Shown here piece after piece: positions 16,128 to 25,420 of a stretch of 64,000 bases of DNA. The position numbers were made by a program, and so were the translations under genes. The stretch's first letter is position 1. Every line of letters begins with the position of its first letter. This stretch comes from Vibrio penaeicida (GTDB lineage Bacteria > Pseudomonadota > Gammaproteobacteria > Enterobacterales > Vibrionaceae), in assembly GCF_019977755.1 (NCBI RefSeq), contig NZ_AP025144.1, forward strand, positions 1,922,001-1,986,000, given 5' to 3'. The notes beneath the pieces were generated by a model. It made no database searches and was not told the origin of the DNA. It saw nothing but the letters and a program-made list of their open reading frames with translations.

Positions 16128-18083
16128 TTATGGGTAATGAACCTCTAAACAATCCAACCCACCAGAACGTACAGCTAAGTTGAATTCAGCTTCGGTCATA
16201 TTTTTTATCACGTTTTCCATTTCTTTTTGAGTTCCGAAGTTCTTTCTAACTAGATATTGCGCGTACTCAAACAGCATCCATGGGTTTTGCGCAATCATTG
16301 GCGTACTCTCGCCTAAGAACTTAGTTTCAAAACCAAGCACGTACATGTGTTCTTGGAACGCTTTACGTAGCGCAGAGTTTCTTGCATGGTTTGTCAGGTA
16401 AAGTTTCTGTCCATTACTTTCAACAAGGACACTGTTCATGAAGTTTGCAATTCCTCCCGGTTGTACAGCTGACTTACCTTCGAATACGCCTGGAGAGGAG
16501 ATAGGGTTAAGCCCAATTTTCCTTAATTCAGCCTTAATTAACGGCGTGTAATGTTTGGCACTTTCTTGCTTGATACGAGATTGTTCCAACATGTCATTAA
16601 GTTGGCTACGCTCCACGTCTGTTGCTGCGAATCTAAGCGCTTGTGACAAGAGCTTTTGATTTTCGGCTTCATCATTGACCAAGATGTCCCCATTTTCTAA
16701 CGGGCGCATTTTCATGTCTAAGTGGAAACCCGGTTGAGGAACAAACGCTACTGCGCTTCGAACTAAACCGATATCTTCTGCGATGATGTCTTTAGCGAGA
16801 TCTTCTTTCGCCAACATTTCTCGCGCCATGGTACGAAGTGCTTGGTCGCCGAGGTTATTATGAATTTTTGTTAGTTTTCCTAGCGTGTATTGAAATGAAG
16901 GATCCCGTTCATCAATCGCTAGTTTCGATATTCTTGCTGCGATACTCTCAGGAGAGAACGAGGGTGCTAGCTCAGGTGATTTAAGGTATTTCTCGCTCAT
17001 ATGTTGAGTAGTTAACACGACTGAATCTGTACCAACGACAGCATACGGATTTCCGTTTTGCATGGTGCCAGAAAGCAGGTTACCACCTTCAATGTAACTG
17101 TTTCCTCGATAAATAGTGATCGGGCTTTGAGTACTTTCGAGGTTTTTGATTGTACGGTTGTGTTGCTCGCCTTGATCTACAGTAAGACCAACTTTACGTT
17201 TAGTATTTCCCTCAAGACCAAAGTTTGCGCTGGTTTTAGGCAAGTAGGTTTGTATAAACCTTTGCGCATCGTAGGAAGCTTTCCTGGAAATATCCGCAGG
17301 AATATAGACAGCCTTACCATCACGGCTCATGATTCGAGCATCTTCAACCCATGAGCTATTAGGACCGTTATCTGTTTTAATGATTGTGTAGAAACGAGAG
17401 AAATCACGCCCAGTTTCTGCTTGAAGCTTTTGAATACCAGCGGTGAGCAGTTGATCCTTTTTTGGATTGCTTTCTATATGAGAGTATATGTTGATGTTTG
17501 TACCAAGTTGCTCAGAAAGCGCGATAAGGTCCAGTATGGTTGTGACCGATTCTAAGCGGAGATTAACATCAAAATTATCCAACGTTGTATTAAGCCCTTC
17601 CGTTGCTGGTCCAACTTTCAATCCGGTGGAGGCAGTGACTACTTGAGTTGGTGGAACTGGAGAAGGGTTGGGCTGTTCAGTAGCGTTTGAAGGAAGTAAA
17701 TCAAACGAGTAATTTTTTACAGCATTTACCCACGCAAAATATTCAGATGTATTACTAGGCGGCTGAAATTCTGCTCGAAAGGCTGCCAGGTACTGACCCA
17801 TGAGAGCTGGGACGATTTCTTTCTTAATACCGTCACGTAAAAAATAATACAGGTAAGTGCCGTCTGATTGCTTCTTATATTCGAGCTTGAGTGTTTTTAG
17901 TCCGAGCGGTGTGGCTCCATTTTGAGAATAGTATTGGCTTACAGAAATCGTGTTTGCGTCTGATCTCTCCGTACTTGGTTGGGATGCCTCATTCCCCGGG
18001 AAGTGAATCATATTACTGTTAGCGAAGGTGCTAAATGAGCTTAGTATTGCCGAGACAATCATCAGCTTTTTGGTATTTTTCAT
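16128..18083 (-). CDS. Secreted guanidine-modifying enzyme-like protein (arginine deiminase fold)
   Basis: A 651-residue protein with a signal peptide (MKNTKKLMIVSAILSSFSTFANS). I see the residue pattern of the guanidine-modifying superfamily (peptidylarginine, agmatine and arginine deiminases, amidinotransferases): an acidic pair in WVED (E247, D248), EGGN at 332-335, the H-x-D motif at H454 and D456 (GFHLDMKMRPL), and a cysteine near the end, C645 in SGGLDC. The C-terminal place of the cysteine is as in arginine deiminase and DDAH. Known members hydrolyse or transfer a guanidino group through that cysteine. The first 150 residues, with a Pro-rich linker at 137-147, form an extra domain that I do not recognise. 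It is probably exported; the substrate (free or protein arginine) cannot be told. It is monocistronic, with an RBS of AGGA. Confidence 0.72.
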   Translation of the reverse strand: MKNTKKLMIVSAILSSFSTFANSNMIHFPGNEASQPSTERSDANTISVSQYYSQNGATPLGLKTLKLEYKKQSDGTYLYYFLRDGIKKEIVPALMGQYLAAFRAEFQPPSNTSEYFAWVNAVKNYSFDLLPSNATEQPNPSPVPPTQVVTASTGLKVGPATEGLNTTLDNFDVNLRLESVTTILDLIALSEQLGTNINIYSHIESNPKKDQLLTAGIQKLQAETGRDFSRFYTIIKTDNGPNSSWVEDARIMSRDGKAVYIPADISRKASYDAQRFIQTYLPKTSANFGLEGNTKRKVGLTVDQGEQHNRTIKNLESTQSPITIYRGNSYIEGGNLLSGTMQNGNPYAVVGTDSVVLTTQHMSEKYLKSPELAPSFSPESIAARISKLAIDERDPSFQYTLGKLTKIHNNLGDQALRTMAREMLAKEDLAKDIIAEDIGLVRSAVAFVPQPGFHLDMKMRPLENGDILVNDEAENQKLLSQALRFAATDVERSQLNDMLEQSRIKQESAKHYTPLIKAELRKIGLNPISSPGVFEGKSAVQPGGIANFMNSVLVESNGQKLYLTNHARNSALRKAFQEHMYVLGFETKFLGESTPMIAQNPWMLFEYAQYLVRKNFGTQKEMENVIKNMTEAEFNLAVRSGGLDCLEVHYP

Positions 18084-18568
18084 CGTTTATTCCTGATTGA
18101 ACATTAATTTCTCGACGATTAGAAAGGTAATAGGTAGATCAAGTAAATACACGAAAACTTAATTCTATTGTTAGTAGTTTTGGCTAGTCTGATTGGGGTG
18201 TAAACTGGTAGTCTGACGGAGGGGGAGTAGGTTAACCCACTAATAAATATGAAGGTTATTGGATGAGTGTCACAAGAATATTGGTGTTTAACTGAGTAAG
18301 AAAATATTTAAAAATTTAACAGGAATGGATATCACAATATGCACTTTTAAGTGTTGGATATTGATGGCTAATGCCATCTCGAAGAGAAAAAGTGATTGTT
18401 CTCTGAATTTTTTGCAACTGTTTACGTCCAGCGTAATGTATTGAAGTGAACCGCTCGCATATACCGTATGAACACGTCGCGAAAATAGCGAGCAATTTGA
18501 TACAAATACCCTGAGTAATCCTATTTATTCAAGTGACTGAATTCAAGTGGGTTATATAAGGGGTAGAA
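18084..18568. other. 485-bp gene-free region with two small hairpins
   Basis: This divergent region lies between the deiminase-like gene and the ligase gene. No convincing open frame is present. On the plus strand GATGGC-TAAT-GCCATC (18363-18378) is followed by AGAGAA/TTCTCT (18383-18404) and six T residues (18408-18413), which could be the end of a small RNA; this is weak evidence. Otherwise it is AT-rich and presumably holds both promoters. Confidence 0.35.
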
Positions 18569-19411
18569 ATGAGAAAAAGGATTTTAGCGTGTGTTATTTT
18601 GGCTGCAGTCTCGGGTGCATCGGCGATAGCACAAAGACCAGCAGAACCCGCTTTGTTACTTGCCAATGAGTATTCGTCGGAAATCAACCTAGATGAGTAC
18701 TGGGTATCAGAAAAATTAGATGGTATTCGTGCTGTCTGGGATGGTACATCGCTTTACACTCGGAAAGGCACTAAGATTCACGCGCCTGCTTGGTTCACAG
18801 AAGGGCTCCCTTCTTTGAAAATGGAGGGCGAGTTATGGGCTGGAAGAGGGAAGTTCCATGTTGTTCAGCAAACGGTTATGGACAAAACCCCATTTGACAC
18901 CGCCTGGAAAAACATCCAATTTATGATCTTCGATTTACCTCACTCTGCTGGCGACTATGCTAAGCGTTATTACGACATCAAAAATTGGGTAAAAACCGTC
19001 GATCAACACCACATTCAATATGTAGAGCATATTTCCGCCTCCAACCATTCTCAGCTGATGAAAATGCTCGATAGAGTCGATGACAATTATGGCGAAGGTT
19101 TAATGCTTCGAAAGGTGAGCAAAAGCTACCGAGCGGGGCGTTCAGACGATTTACTCAAGTTAAAAAAACACGCAGATGCGGAAGCAACAATCATTGGATA
19201 CAAACCGGGAGAGGGAAAGTACCACGGAATGCTGGGCTCGTATTTGGTGCGTTGTGCCAACGGTAAAGAGTTTTACATTGGAAGTGGGCTAAAAGATTCA
19301 ATGAGAAAACAACCACTGCCCATTGGTGCGACGATTACTTACCGCTTCAACGGACGTACTGAATCTGGAAAACCGCGATTCGCTCGCTTCCTGCGTGAAA
19401 GAGTAGAGTAA
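18569..19411 (+). CDS. ligE: Exported ATP-dependent DNA ligase (Lig E type)
   Basis: A 280-residue minimal ATP-dependent DNA ligase with a signal peptide (about residues 1-21, ending ASAIAQ). The nucleotidyltransferase core starts with motif I EKLDGIRAVWDG, whose lysine (about residue 50) is adenylated. Later motifs include MEGELWAG, FMIFDLP, GEGLMLRK and LLKLKKHADAEA. A short OB domain closes the protein (GSGLKD, GRTESGKPRFARF). No DNA-binding extra domains are present, as is normal for Lig E. The periplasmic location is inferred from the signal sequence and suggests work on incoming or extracellular DNA. The start has AAGGGG upstream. Confidence 0.9.
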   Translation: MRKRILACVILAAVSGASAIAQRPAEPALLLANEYSSEINLDEYWVSEKLDGIRAVWDGTSLYTRKGTKIHAPAWFTEGLPSLKMEGELWAGRGKFHVVQQTVMDKTPFDTAWKNIQFMIFDLPHSAGDYAKRYYDIKNWVKTVDQHHIQYVEHISASNHSQLMKMLDRVDDNYGEGLMLRKVSKSYRAGRSDDLLKLKKHADAEATIIGYKPGEGKYHGMLGSYLVRCANGKEFYIGSGLKDSMRKQPLPIGATITYRFNGRTESGKPRFARFLRERVE

Positions 19412-19426
19412 CTAAAGCGATCGAGT

Positions 19427-20440
19427 TTAAGAATCTGGTGCGCCTCCGCATCTAGCGAACAGCCTTTGCCAGTATTTAACATGACTCAGTATCGCCGATT
19501 TAAAACCCTTATGATGCTGCTCTATTTCGTAAAAATTTGGGTAGCTTTCATTGGTCTTTTTCAGAATGACCGCCAGCTCTACATTCAGCTTTCTGTATAT
19601 TGTATCAAGCTTTGATAAATACGGTTGAATTTTCTCGACATACTGACTCTGAAACACGTTTTTCATGTACGTAAACTGGGTATTGTCTCGTTTCTCTCCA
19701 CAGCGAATGTTTCCATCGAATTGGTTAAGTTGTTCCGTTGCTTGATTGAGCCATAGGGTACTATTAACTAAGCTAAAACTCAGAGAACCAATCACATTAG
19801 TTGTTTCTATTACTTCCTGTGACGGCGTAACAAAATGTTCGCTCAATGTACTATGCTCTTCGTCTTCTGAGGTTTCAGACAATTGCAATGTAATGTTGTA
19901 AAACGGTTTAAGTGCCAGATTTAGCTCCGTTAACCCGAAAGCCCCTTTAATAGGCAACCATTCCTTGCCACTGAGCTGTGTACGCCAAGCGTCACTTTGA
20001 GTAATAACATGTTGCAGATGTAGCGGATAATGTCGCTTCTTTTCTGTGTGAGCGATGCTGAGCTTACGCTGAACCTCTTCAGATATATCTGGGTGATTTA
20101 AGCATTTGTCTACGCCAGTAATAAACCGCGTTTCGTAATCAAACAAATGAAACTCGTCTTGAACTTTGCCCAGTGATGAATTCCGTTCTGCTATCAGTTC
20201 AAAAAGTCCGCAACGCCTTAATTCATAAGATTCAAGAAGCCCAATGGAAATGCGTGGAATGGGTGTTTGGAGAAGCTTTTTGTCTGGCAAACTTATATAA
20301 ATAGTATCCGGTACGCTTAGAGAGGAAACATCCTGAACTCGGGCTATGCGAGTTATGTAATCGTCATACATGGAAAGTACAGGATCGGTACAACCTGAAA
20401 GCATTGTTACACAAACGATAGCCAGTACGCGGGATGACAT
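19427..20440 (-). CDS. DUF3080-like lipoprotein
   Basis: A 337-residue protein with a lipoprotein signal: hydrophobic stretch then LSGC at residues 14-17, so the mature cysteine should be lipidated. The rest is rich in helices, with a few cysteines (RRCGLFELIAERNSSLG, NIRCGEKRD, ARCGGAP). The pattern and length agree with the DUF3080 family of gammaproteobacteria as I remember it; function is unknown. GAGG precedes the ATG at 20440. It lies downstream of norM in the same direction, but a strong terminator separates them. Confidence 0.75.
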   Translation of the reverse strand: MSSRVLAIVCVTMLSGCTDPVLSMYDDYITRIARVQDVSSLSVPDTIYISLPDKKLLQTPIPRISIGLLESYELRRCGLFELIAERNSSLGKVQDEFHLFDYETRFITGVDKCLNHPDISEEVQRKLSIAHTEKKRHYPLHLQHVITQSDAWRTQLSGKEWLPIKGAFGLTELNLALKPFYNITLQLSETSEDEEHSTLSEHFVTPSQEVIETTNVIGSLSFSLVNSTLWLNQATEQLNQFDGNIRCGEKRDNTQFTYMKNVFQSQYVEKIQPYLSKLDTIYRKLNVELAVILKKTNESYPNFYEIEQHHKGFKSAILSHVKYWQRLFARCGGAPDS

Positions 20441-20510
20441 ATTTTCCTCGAGTAAACTTGTTAAGACGCATCTTAGATACGTGCTAAACGCAAAGATACA
20501 TCAATAAAAA

Positions 20511-20541
20511 CAACAATGCCCAGAATACCTGGGCATTGTTG
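20511..20541 (-). terminator. Terminator after norM
   Basis: A perfect 13-bp stem CAACAATGCCCAG / CTGGGCATTGTTG with a 5-nt loop, followed on the minus strand by a T run, lies just beyond the norM stop at 20563. Confidence 0.92.
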
Positions 20542-20562
20542 TTATTGTTTGCTTTCGGTGTT

Positions 20563-21933
20563 CTAACGCGACGAAAACACCAACTGAACATTGTCGGGCT
20601 GCTTGTGCATCCAATGAAGACGACGACCAAGCATAATGGCAGCGGAGCTCAACCCAATGATGAAACCTATCCAGAAACCCGTTGCGCCCATAGGCTCAGT
20701 AACCCAATCCGTCATGCCTAAGATGTATCCCGCTGGTAACCCAAGTACCCAGTACGCGATGAACGTTCGGTTAAAAATAGCTTTCATGTCTTTGTAGCCA
20801 CGTAATGCACCAGCAGCTATAACCTGGATTGAATCCGTACACTGATATACCGCTGCGTATACCAAAAGGGCGCTTGCAACAGAGACCACTTCTCGGTTGT
20901 CGGTGTACAACAGAGAAATTTGTTCTCTGAAAACAATGGTCATCAATGCTGTAAAACACGCAGTGATTAAGCCGACAATAATACCGACACGAGACGCAAT
21001 CTTAGCGCCTTCTGTACTCTTTTCTCCAAGCTTGTGTCCAACTCGAATACTGACTGCTGCACCGATGCTCATGGGGAGCATAAAGACTAGGGTAGAAAAG
21101 TTGATGGCGACTTGATGAGAAGCAACGGTTGTCGGGCCAAGAGGCGCTATCAACAATGCGACTACCGCAAACAGAGTCACTTCAAAGAACAAAGCTGCCG
21201 CGACAGGCAAACCTAATTTAAATAAGCGAAGTTGCGCTTTCCATTGTGGTGGATGAAATGTGCCAAAAAGATTGATATGACGAAGCTTCTTTGCGTTCGC
21301 GACATAAAAATACATCATGCCGAACATGATCCAGTACACAATCGTGGTAGCAACACCACAGCCAACACCGCCTAACGCAGGCGCACCAAACTTACCGTAG
21401 ACGAATATCCAGTTAAGTGAAATGTTAAGCAGCAAGCCAATAAAGCCGATAACCATTGCCGGTTTTGTTAAAGACAAACCATCAGTAAGGCTTCGCAGTG
21501 TTTGAAATAACAGAAACGCAGGTACTGCAAGCATTACGGCGTACATGTACCCATTTGCTTTCTCAGCCATGAGCGCTTCAACTTGCATCCAATCAAGAAT
21601 TTGCTGAGTTTGAAAAAGCACGCCAACAATAGGGATCGACAGCAGTAGGGATAAATAGATCCCTTGTTGAATCTCAAAAGGGATCTTCACTTGACGACTG
21701 GAGCCATTTAATTGTGCTACTACGGGAACGAGTGCCATGAGAAGACCAATCCCAAACAAGATAGAGGGGAGCCAGACGCTCGTCGCGATAGCAACTGCAG
21801 CCATGTCTGTTGGGCTGACACCGCCAGCCATGACTGTGTCGACAAACCCCATGCCAGTCTGGGCAACGGACGCAATGAGGACAGGAGTGGCTAACTTAAT
21901 TAACTGAGAGGCTTCTTTTTGATAACGATGCAC
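20563..21933 (-). CDS. norM: MATE-family multidrug/Na+ antiporter NorM
   Basis: A 456-residue inner-membrane protein with twelve membrane helices in two homologous halves. The N-terminal signature is clear: TPVLIASVAQTGMGFVDTVMAG, containing the AQ..MGFVDTVMAG motif of NorM and MdtK. The start is a GTG at 21933 with GGAG upstream. It exports cationic drugs and dyes using a sodium or proton gradient in characterised members. It is divergent from ribE, the same arrangement as in other vibrios and, as mdtK-ribC, in enterobacteria. This conserved context supports the name. Confidence 0.93.
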   Translation of the reverse strand: MHRYQKEASQLIKLATPVLIASVAQTGMGFVDTVMAGGVSPTDMAAVAIATSVWLPSILFGIGLLMALVPVVAQLNGSSRQVKIPFEIQQGIYLSLLLSIPIVGVLFQTQQILDWMQVEALMAEKANGYMYAVMLAVPAFLLFQTLRSLTDGLSLTKPAMVIGFIGLLLNISLNWIFVYGKFGAPALGGVGCGVATTIVYWIMFGMMYFYVANAKKLRHINLFGTFHPPQWKAQLRLFKLGLPVAAALFFEVTLFAVVALLIAPLGPTTVASHQVAINFSTLVFMLPMSIGAAVSIRVGHKLGEKSTEGAKIASRVGIIVGLITACFTALMTIVFREQISLLYTDNREVVSVASALLVYAAVYQCTDSIQVIAAGALRGYKDMKAIFNRTFIAYWVLGLPAGYILGMTDWVTEPMGATGFWIGFIIGLSSAAIMLGRRLHWMHKQPDNVQLVFSSR

Positions 21934-22035
21934 AGATTACTCCGATACTGCATATAAATCGGGATAGAGTGGCGCATGATAAAGAATTGATCGTAAGATA
22001 CCAATAACTTTGTTGAGTATAGAAAAGAGAGCCAT

Positions 22036-22644
22036 ATGTTTACTGGGATTGTACAAGGTACAGCGAAGATCATATCAATAGAAAAGAAAAAGGAATTCCA
22101 AACTCACATTGTTGAGCTGAATGGCAGTTTAGGTGAAAACCTACAAATTGGTGCGTCAGTTGCCCATAACGGCTGCTGTTTAACCGTAACAAGAATAGAA
22201 GGTAGCCATGTGTGGTTTGATTTAATGCAAGCCACTTTAAAGCTAACTAATTTAGGGGCATGCCAGGCGGGCGACAGCGTAAATGTCGAGAGGGCTGCTA
22301 AGTTTGGAGACGAAATTGGTGGACACTCTATGTCTGGGCATATTTCGACCGTCGCTAAAATTTCTGACATTGAAAGCACCGAAAACAATCGAACCATCTG
22401 GTTTGAGCTAGAGCCGGATCAAATGCGTTACGTATTAGAAAAAGGTTACATTGGCATTGATGGCTGTTCACTCACTATTGGCAGCGTGAAAGATAACACT
22501 TTCTGTGTCCACCTTATTCCAGAAACGCTAACGCGTACTCTTTTCGGAAATCGCACAATTGGCGAGCTGGTTAATATAGAGTTTGACCCACAAACGCAAG
22601 CCATTGTCGATACAGTAGAAAGAGTGCTAGCAAATCGAAGTTAA
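22036..22644 (+). CDS. ribE: Riboflavin synthase, alpha subunit
   Basis: A 202-residue enzyme that dismutates two 6,7-dimethyl-8-ribityllumazine to riboflavin. It begins with the invariant MFTGIVQG and has two lumazine-binding halves: first NGCCLTV and HSMSGHIS, then IDGCSLTIG and [10 protein letters not shown]. The length is normal. It is divergent from norM, and its 5' region is short (about 100 bp), leaving no room for an FMN riboswitch; I see none. A terminator follows at 22678. Confidence 0.96.
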   Translation: MFTGIVQGTAKIISIEKKKEFQTHIVELNGSLGENLQIGASVAHNGCCLTVTRIEGSHVWFDLMQATLKLTNLGACQAGDSVNVERAAKFGDEIGGHSMSGHISTVAKISDIESTENNRTIWFELEPDQMRYVLEKGYIGIDGCSLTIGSVKDNTFCVHLIPETLTRTLFGNRTIGELVNIEFDPQTQAIVDTVERVLANRS

Positions 22645-22677
22645 CTAGTAATACATTGATTTAATAATAATTATTAA

Positions 22678-22712
22678 AAAAGCGCACTAATTTGTATTCA
22701 GTGCGCTTTTGG
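22678..22712 (+). terminator. Rho-independent terminator after ribE
   Basis: AAAAGCGCACT pairs with AGTGCGCTTTT around an 11-nt loop, followed by more T-rich sequence. Confidence 0.85.
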
Positions 22713-22759
22713 TTTTTGACATGATTGAAACGTTGAAAAACAGTCTTAAACTTATGAAG

Positions 22760-22963
22760 TTAGAATATTTGTTCGTCATCCGCATCGACGGTTAACTGCA
22801 CCTTATCATGCTGCTCGTCGACAAACATATTCAAATGAATTGCATGGCAACAAGCTGGGCAGTCGTCGTAAAAATCTTGGCTGCCATTTGATGAGTCCAA
22901 GGTAATGCCTATTGTGTATCCACAATGTGGACACTTTACACTTTTCTCTGTGTAATTTTTCAT
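22760..22963 (-). CDS. CPXCG-motif cysteine-rich small protein
   Basis: A 67-residue protein with two CxxC knuckles: CPHCGY near residue 11 and CPAC near residue 35, together able to bind one zinc ion. This is the CPXCG motif-containing family of small gammaproteobacterial proteins, whose role is unknown. There is no signal peptide, and the C-terminus is acidic. It stands alone, facing ribE across the terminator. Confidence 0.85.
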   Translation of the reverse strand: MKNYTEKSVKCPHCGYTIGITLDSSNGSQDFYDDCPACCHAIHLNMFVDEQHDKVQLTVDADDEQIF

Positions 22964-23338
22964 AACACCCTTCCTTACACCACTTAGAATCCCCTGATGA
23001 ATTCTTATTCATACTAGCTCGTTGCCTTACTAATCGAATTGAATTAAGTATGAAACATGCTTAAGTGCAAATTTTCAAAGAAAAATGACTTGGATCACGT
23101 GTTGGCGGTCAGAAAAATGCATCTGAGCTGAAAAGTGAAGAGTAAAAGTTTGTAAGAACGTTGCAAAAATGGACGGATTATTCGCCATTTTATATAAAAT
23201 CGTGCACGTAATAATTTGAAATATTAATTATGTATCGAAATCAAAGAAGTTTGAAAGACTCACCAGAGCAATCAATTTGGTGCTCTAAATTGCCCCGCCG
23301 TATAGATATATCTTGAGCCGTTAACCTTACGAATTTTC
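22964..23338. other. Gene-free region of 375 bp
   Basis: This lies between two minus-strand genes: the end of the kinase gene at 23339 and the start of the cysteine-rich gene at 22963. AGAGCA at 23265 pairs with TGCTCT at 23281 but has no T run on either strand, so I do not call it a terminator. It presumably holds the promoter of the small gene. I see nothing else. Confidence 0.4.
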
Positions 23339-24199
23339 CTAGCGTAAGCTGTCTACGATATTTTGGGCATCATCTAGATAACTTCCACCAAACAAATTGC
23401 AATGGTTCAAAATGTGGTAAAGATTATAAACGTCTCTTCGCGACTGATAACCTGAGTCGAGTGGCTTTAAGCTTTCGTATCCTTGGTAAAAGTCCGACAT
23501 AAATCCACCAAAGAGCTCCGTCATGGCGATGTCGCATTCGGAATCTCCCCAATAAGGCGCAGGATCGTATAGCATTGGACCAACAGGCGTATTGGATATG
23601 TTTCCACTCCACAAGTCACCATGGAGTAATGAGGGGGTAGGGTGGTGCGCCGCAAGACGTTCATATACGGTAGCAACTATCTCGTCTGATTGCCCAAATT
23701 CAACCCCTTTTTCCTGCATTAATTGAAGTTGCCAACCAATACGTTGTTCAGAGAAGAAACGAGCCCAGTTTTTATGCCAAGAATTTGGCTGTAACGTAGC
23801 ACCAACGTAGTTATCTGCATCAAAGCCAAACTCGCGTTGATCGCCCCAACTATGGTGTTTAGCAAGCTGTAAACCAAAGCGATAACTCGCTTTAGCACTT
23901 TCTAGAGGTTTGCAAGGTATGTAGTTAAGGATAAGAAACGCATGATCTTTACAATGACCAACGTGAACGACTTCTGGCAAAAACAGTGTGTCGGATTGTT
24001 TTAGTGCGGTAAGACCTTCCGATTCCAATTCAAATCGAGGCAGGAAAGAACGATCGTTAACTTTAATAAAATAACGTTGCTCACCATCGCTAATCATATA
24101 GCTCTGGCTAATGTCACCGCCTTTTAAACGGACTTTTTCGGAAATTTTGTAATCGAAAACGAGTACTTCAGAAAGTTGCTGCGCTATAGATTGCCACAT
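23339..24199 (-). CDS. Fructosamine kinase-family (ketosamine kinase) protein
   Basis: A 286-residue kinase of the aminoglycoside-phosphotransferase-like fold. The N-lobe holds RYFIKVND (lysine for ATP). The catalytic loop is LLHGDLWSGN (Brenner-type motif, with catalytic Asp and Asn), followed by the metal-binding DPAPYWGDSECDIAM. This matches bacterial fructosamine kinase homologues, which phosphorylate sugar-amine adducts and so help deglycate proteins or use Amadori products. The size is normal. It is monocistronic; no deglycase gene is adjacent. Confidence 0.9.
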   Translation of the reverse strand: MWQSIAQQLSEVLVFDYKISEKVRLKGGDISQSYMISDGEQRYFIKVNDRSFLPRFELESEGLTALKQSDTLFLPEVVHVGHCKDHAFLILNYIPCKPLESAKASYRFGLQLAKHHSWGDQREFGFDADNYVGATLQPNSWHKNWARFFSEQRIGWQLQLMQEKGVEFGQSDEIVATVYERLAAHHPTPSLLHGDLWSGNISNTPVGPMLYDPAPYWGDSECDIAMTELFGGFMSDFYQGYESLKPLDSGYQSRRDVYNLYHILNHCNLFGGSYLDDAQNIVDSLR

Positions 24200-24457
24200 A
24201 TCCGGTCCCTATTAATAAATTGAATAGCCTCACACCAATAGTAGCCCATAACTTTTTGTTGTTACTGTTATATATGCCACATATAGCCGATACGCTGACG
24301 GCGATAAGATCAAATGATCTGATCAAGATCTTCTTTTCATTAGCAGATGTGAAGCAACTCCGATTTTGAGCACAAAAACTAAACTAAAGCATAGGTTTGT
24401 AAAATCAATACATTATAGTGTGATGTTGATTCAGGAAAATAATCCCATGCGTTTGTT

Positions 24458-25420
24458 ATGAAAGTACTAATCTGTGACGATTCGGCTTTGGCGAGAAAGT
24501 CGGTAGCTCGTTGTATCGCGAATTCTGAGCACCAACAAATACTATTTGCTGGTGACGGTCAGGAAGCTCTGGACATACTCAAAGTGCAGAACATCGACGT
24601 TATGTTTCTGGATCTTACTATGCCAGTTCTGGATGGTTACGAAGTACTTTCCGCTCTCCCAGTAAATAATTACCCAACAAAAGTTATCGTTGTATCCGGT
24701 GATGTACAGCAGGCTGCAAAAGAGCGTTGTCGAAACCTTGGCGCTTATGAATTTATAGAAAAGCCACTCAATCCTGAAATCGCCAGACCTTTGTTTCCAC
24801 TTATTGGATTGACGTTTTCCCAAAGCGATTCTTCTGACCCTCTTCCTAAGCTTGATCCAATGACAAAGTTCAAAGAGCTTACCAATATCTCTTTAGGTCG
24901 AGGTGCTGCGATTATTTCAGATCATCTGGGTGAATTTATCCATATCCCAATTCCCAATGTCGGCTTATTAAGCTCTGGTGAACTCGCCATGACATTAGAA
25001 GACGTACTCCATCGAGAAGGGGCAATTGCGGTTGCCCAGCGCTTTGTAGGCGGAGGGATACATGGTGAAGCTCTGGTTTGTATGCGAGGGAATCAGATAG
25101 AGGAAATGGGGCAAAGTCTCGGGTTTCAAGTTAAAGAATCTTCTTATAATGAAGTGGTCATCAATATCGCCAACTTATTAGTGGCGTCTTACCTTGTTTC
25201 GCTTGGTGAGCAGATGTGTACACAGTTTGCGTTGCGTCAACCTGCGGTTATCGATCATTTTCATCAAGAAATTAATTCTCTTAACGTCGGTGGAATGGGC
25301 GAGCTATTTACCATTGAATACACGTATTTTGCCGAATCCATTAACTTTGAATGTGAAGTGCTCTTTCTTATTGATTCACGGTCGGTTGGCAAAATTAAAC
25401 GCATTCTGGAGACGATGTAA
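24458..25420 (+). CDS. Response regulator with CheC-like phosphatase domain
   Basis: A 320-residue protein. Residues 1-120 are a receiver domain: acidic pair in ICDDS, phospho-acceptor in MFLDLTMP (about D53), switch residue in VVSGD and lysine in FIEKPL. Residues about 135-315 resemble CheC/CheX phosphatases: ELTNISLGRGAAII and YNEVVINIANLLVASYL carry the paired E-x-x-N type helices. Such REC-CheC proteins occur in chemotaxis-like or c-di-GMP signalling. The next gene, a PAS-GGDEF cyclase, starts within its stop codon (TAATG), so both are made together. Confidence 0.85.
   Translation: MKVLICDDSALARKSVARCIANSEHQQILFAGDGQEALDILKVQNIDVMFLDLTMPVLDGYEVLSALPVNNYPTKVIVVSGDVQQAAKERCRNLGAYEFIEKPLNPEIARPLFPLIGLTFSQSDSSDPLPKLDPMTKFKELTNISLGRGAAIISDHLGEFIHIPIPNVGLLSSGELAMTLEDVLHREGAIAVAQRFVGGGIHGEALVCMRGNQIEEMGQSLGFQVKESSYNEVVINIANLLVASYLVSLGEQMCTQFALRQPAVIDHFHQEINSLNVGGMGELFTIEYTYFAESINFECEVLFLIDSRSVGKIKRILETM

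Noticed and set aside
22000..22035. FMN riboswitch before ribE
   Set aside because: The norM-ribE gap is only about 100 bp and shows no RFN-element conserved segments.
23265..23286. Hairpin AGAGCA/TGCTCT as terminator of the fructosamine kinase gene
   Set aside because: There is no T run on either strand.
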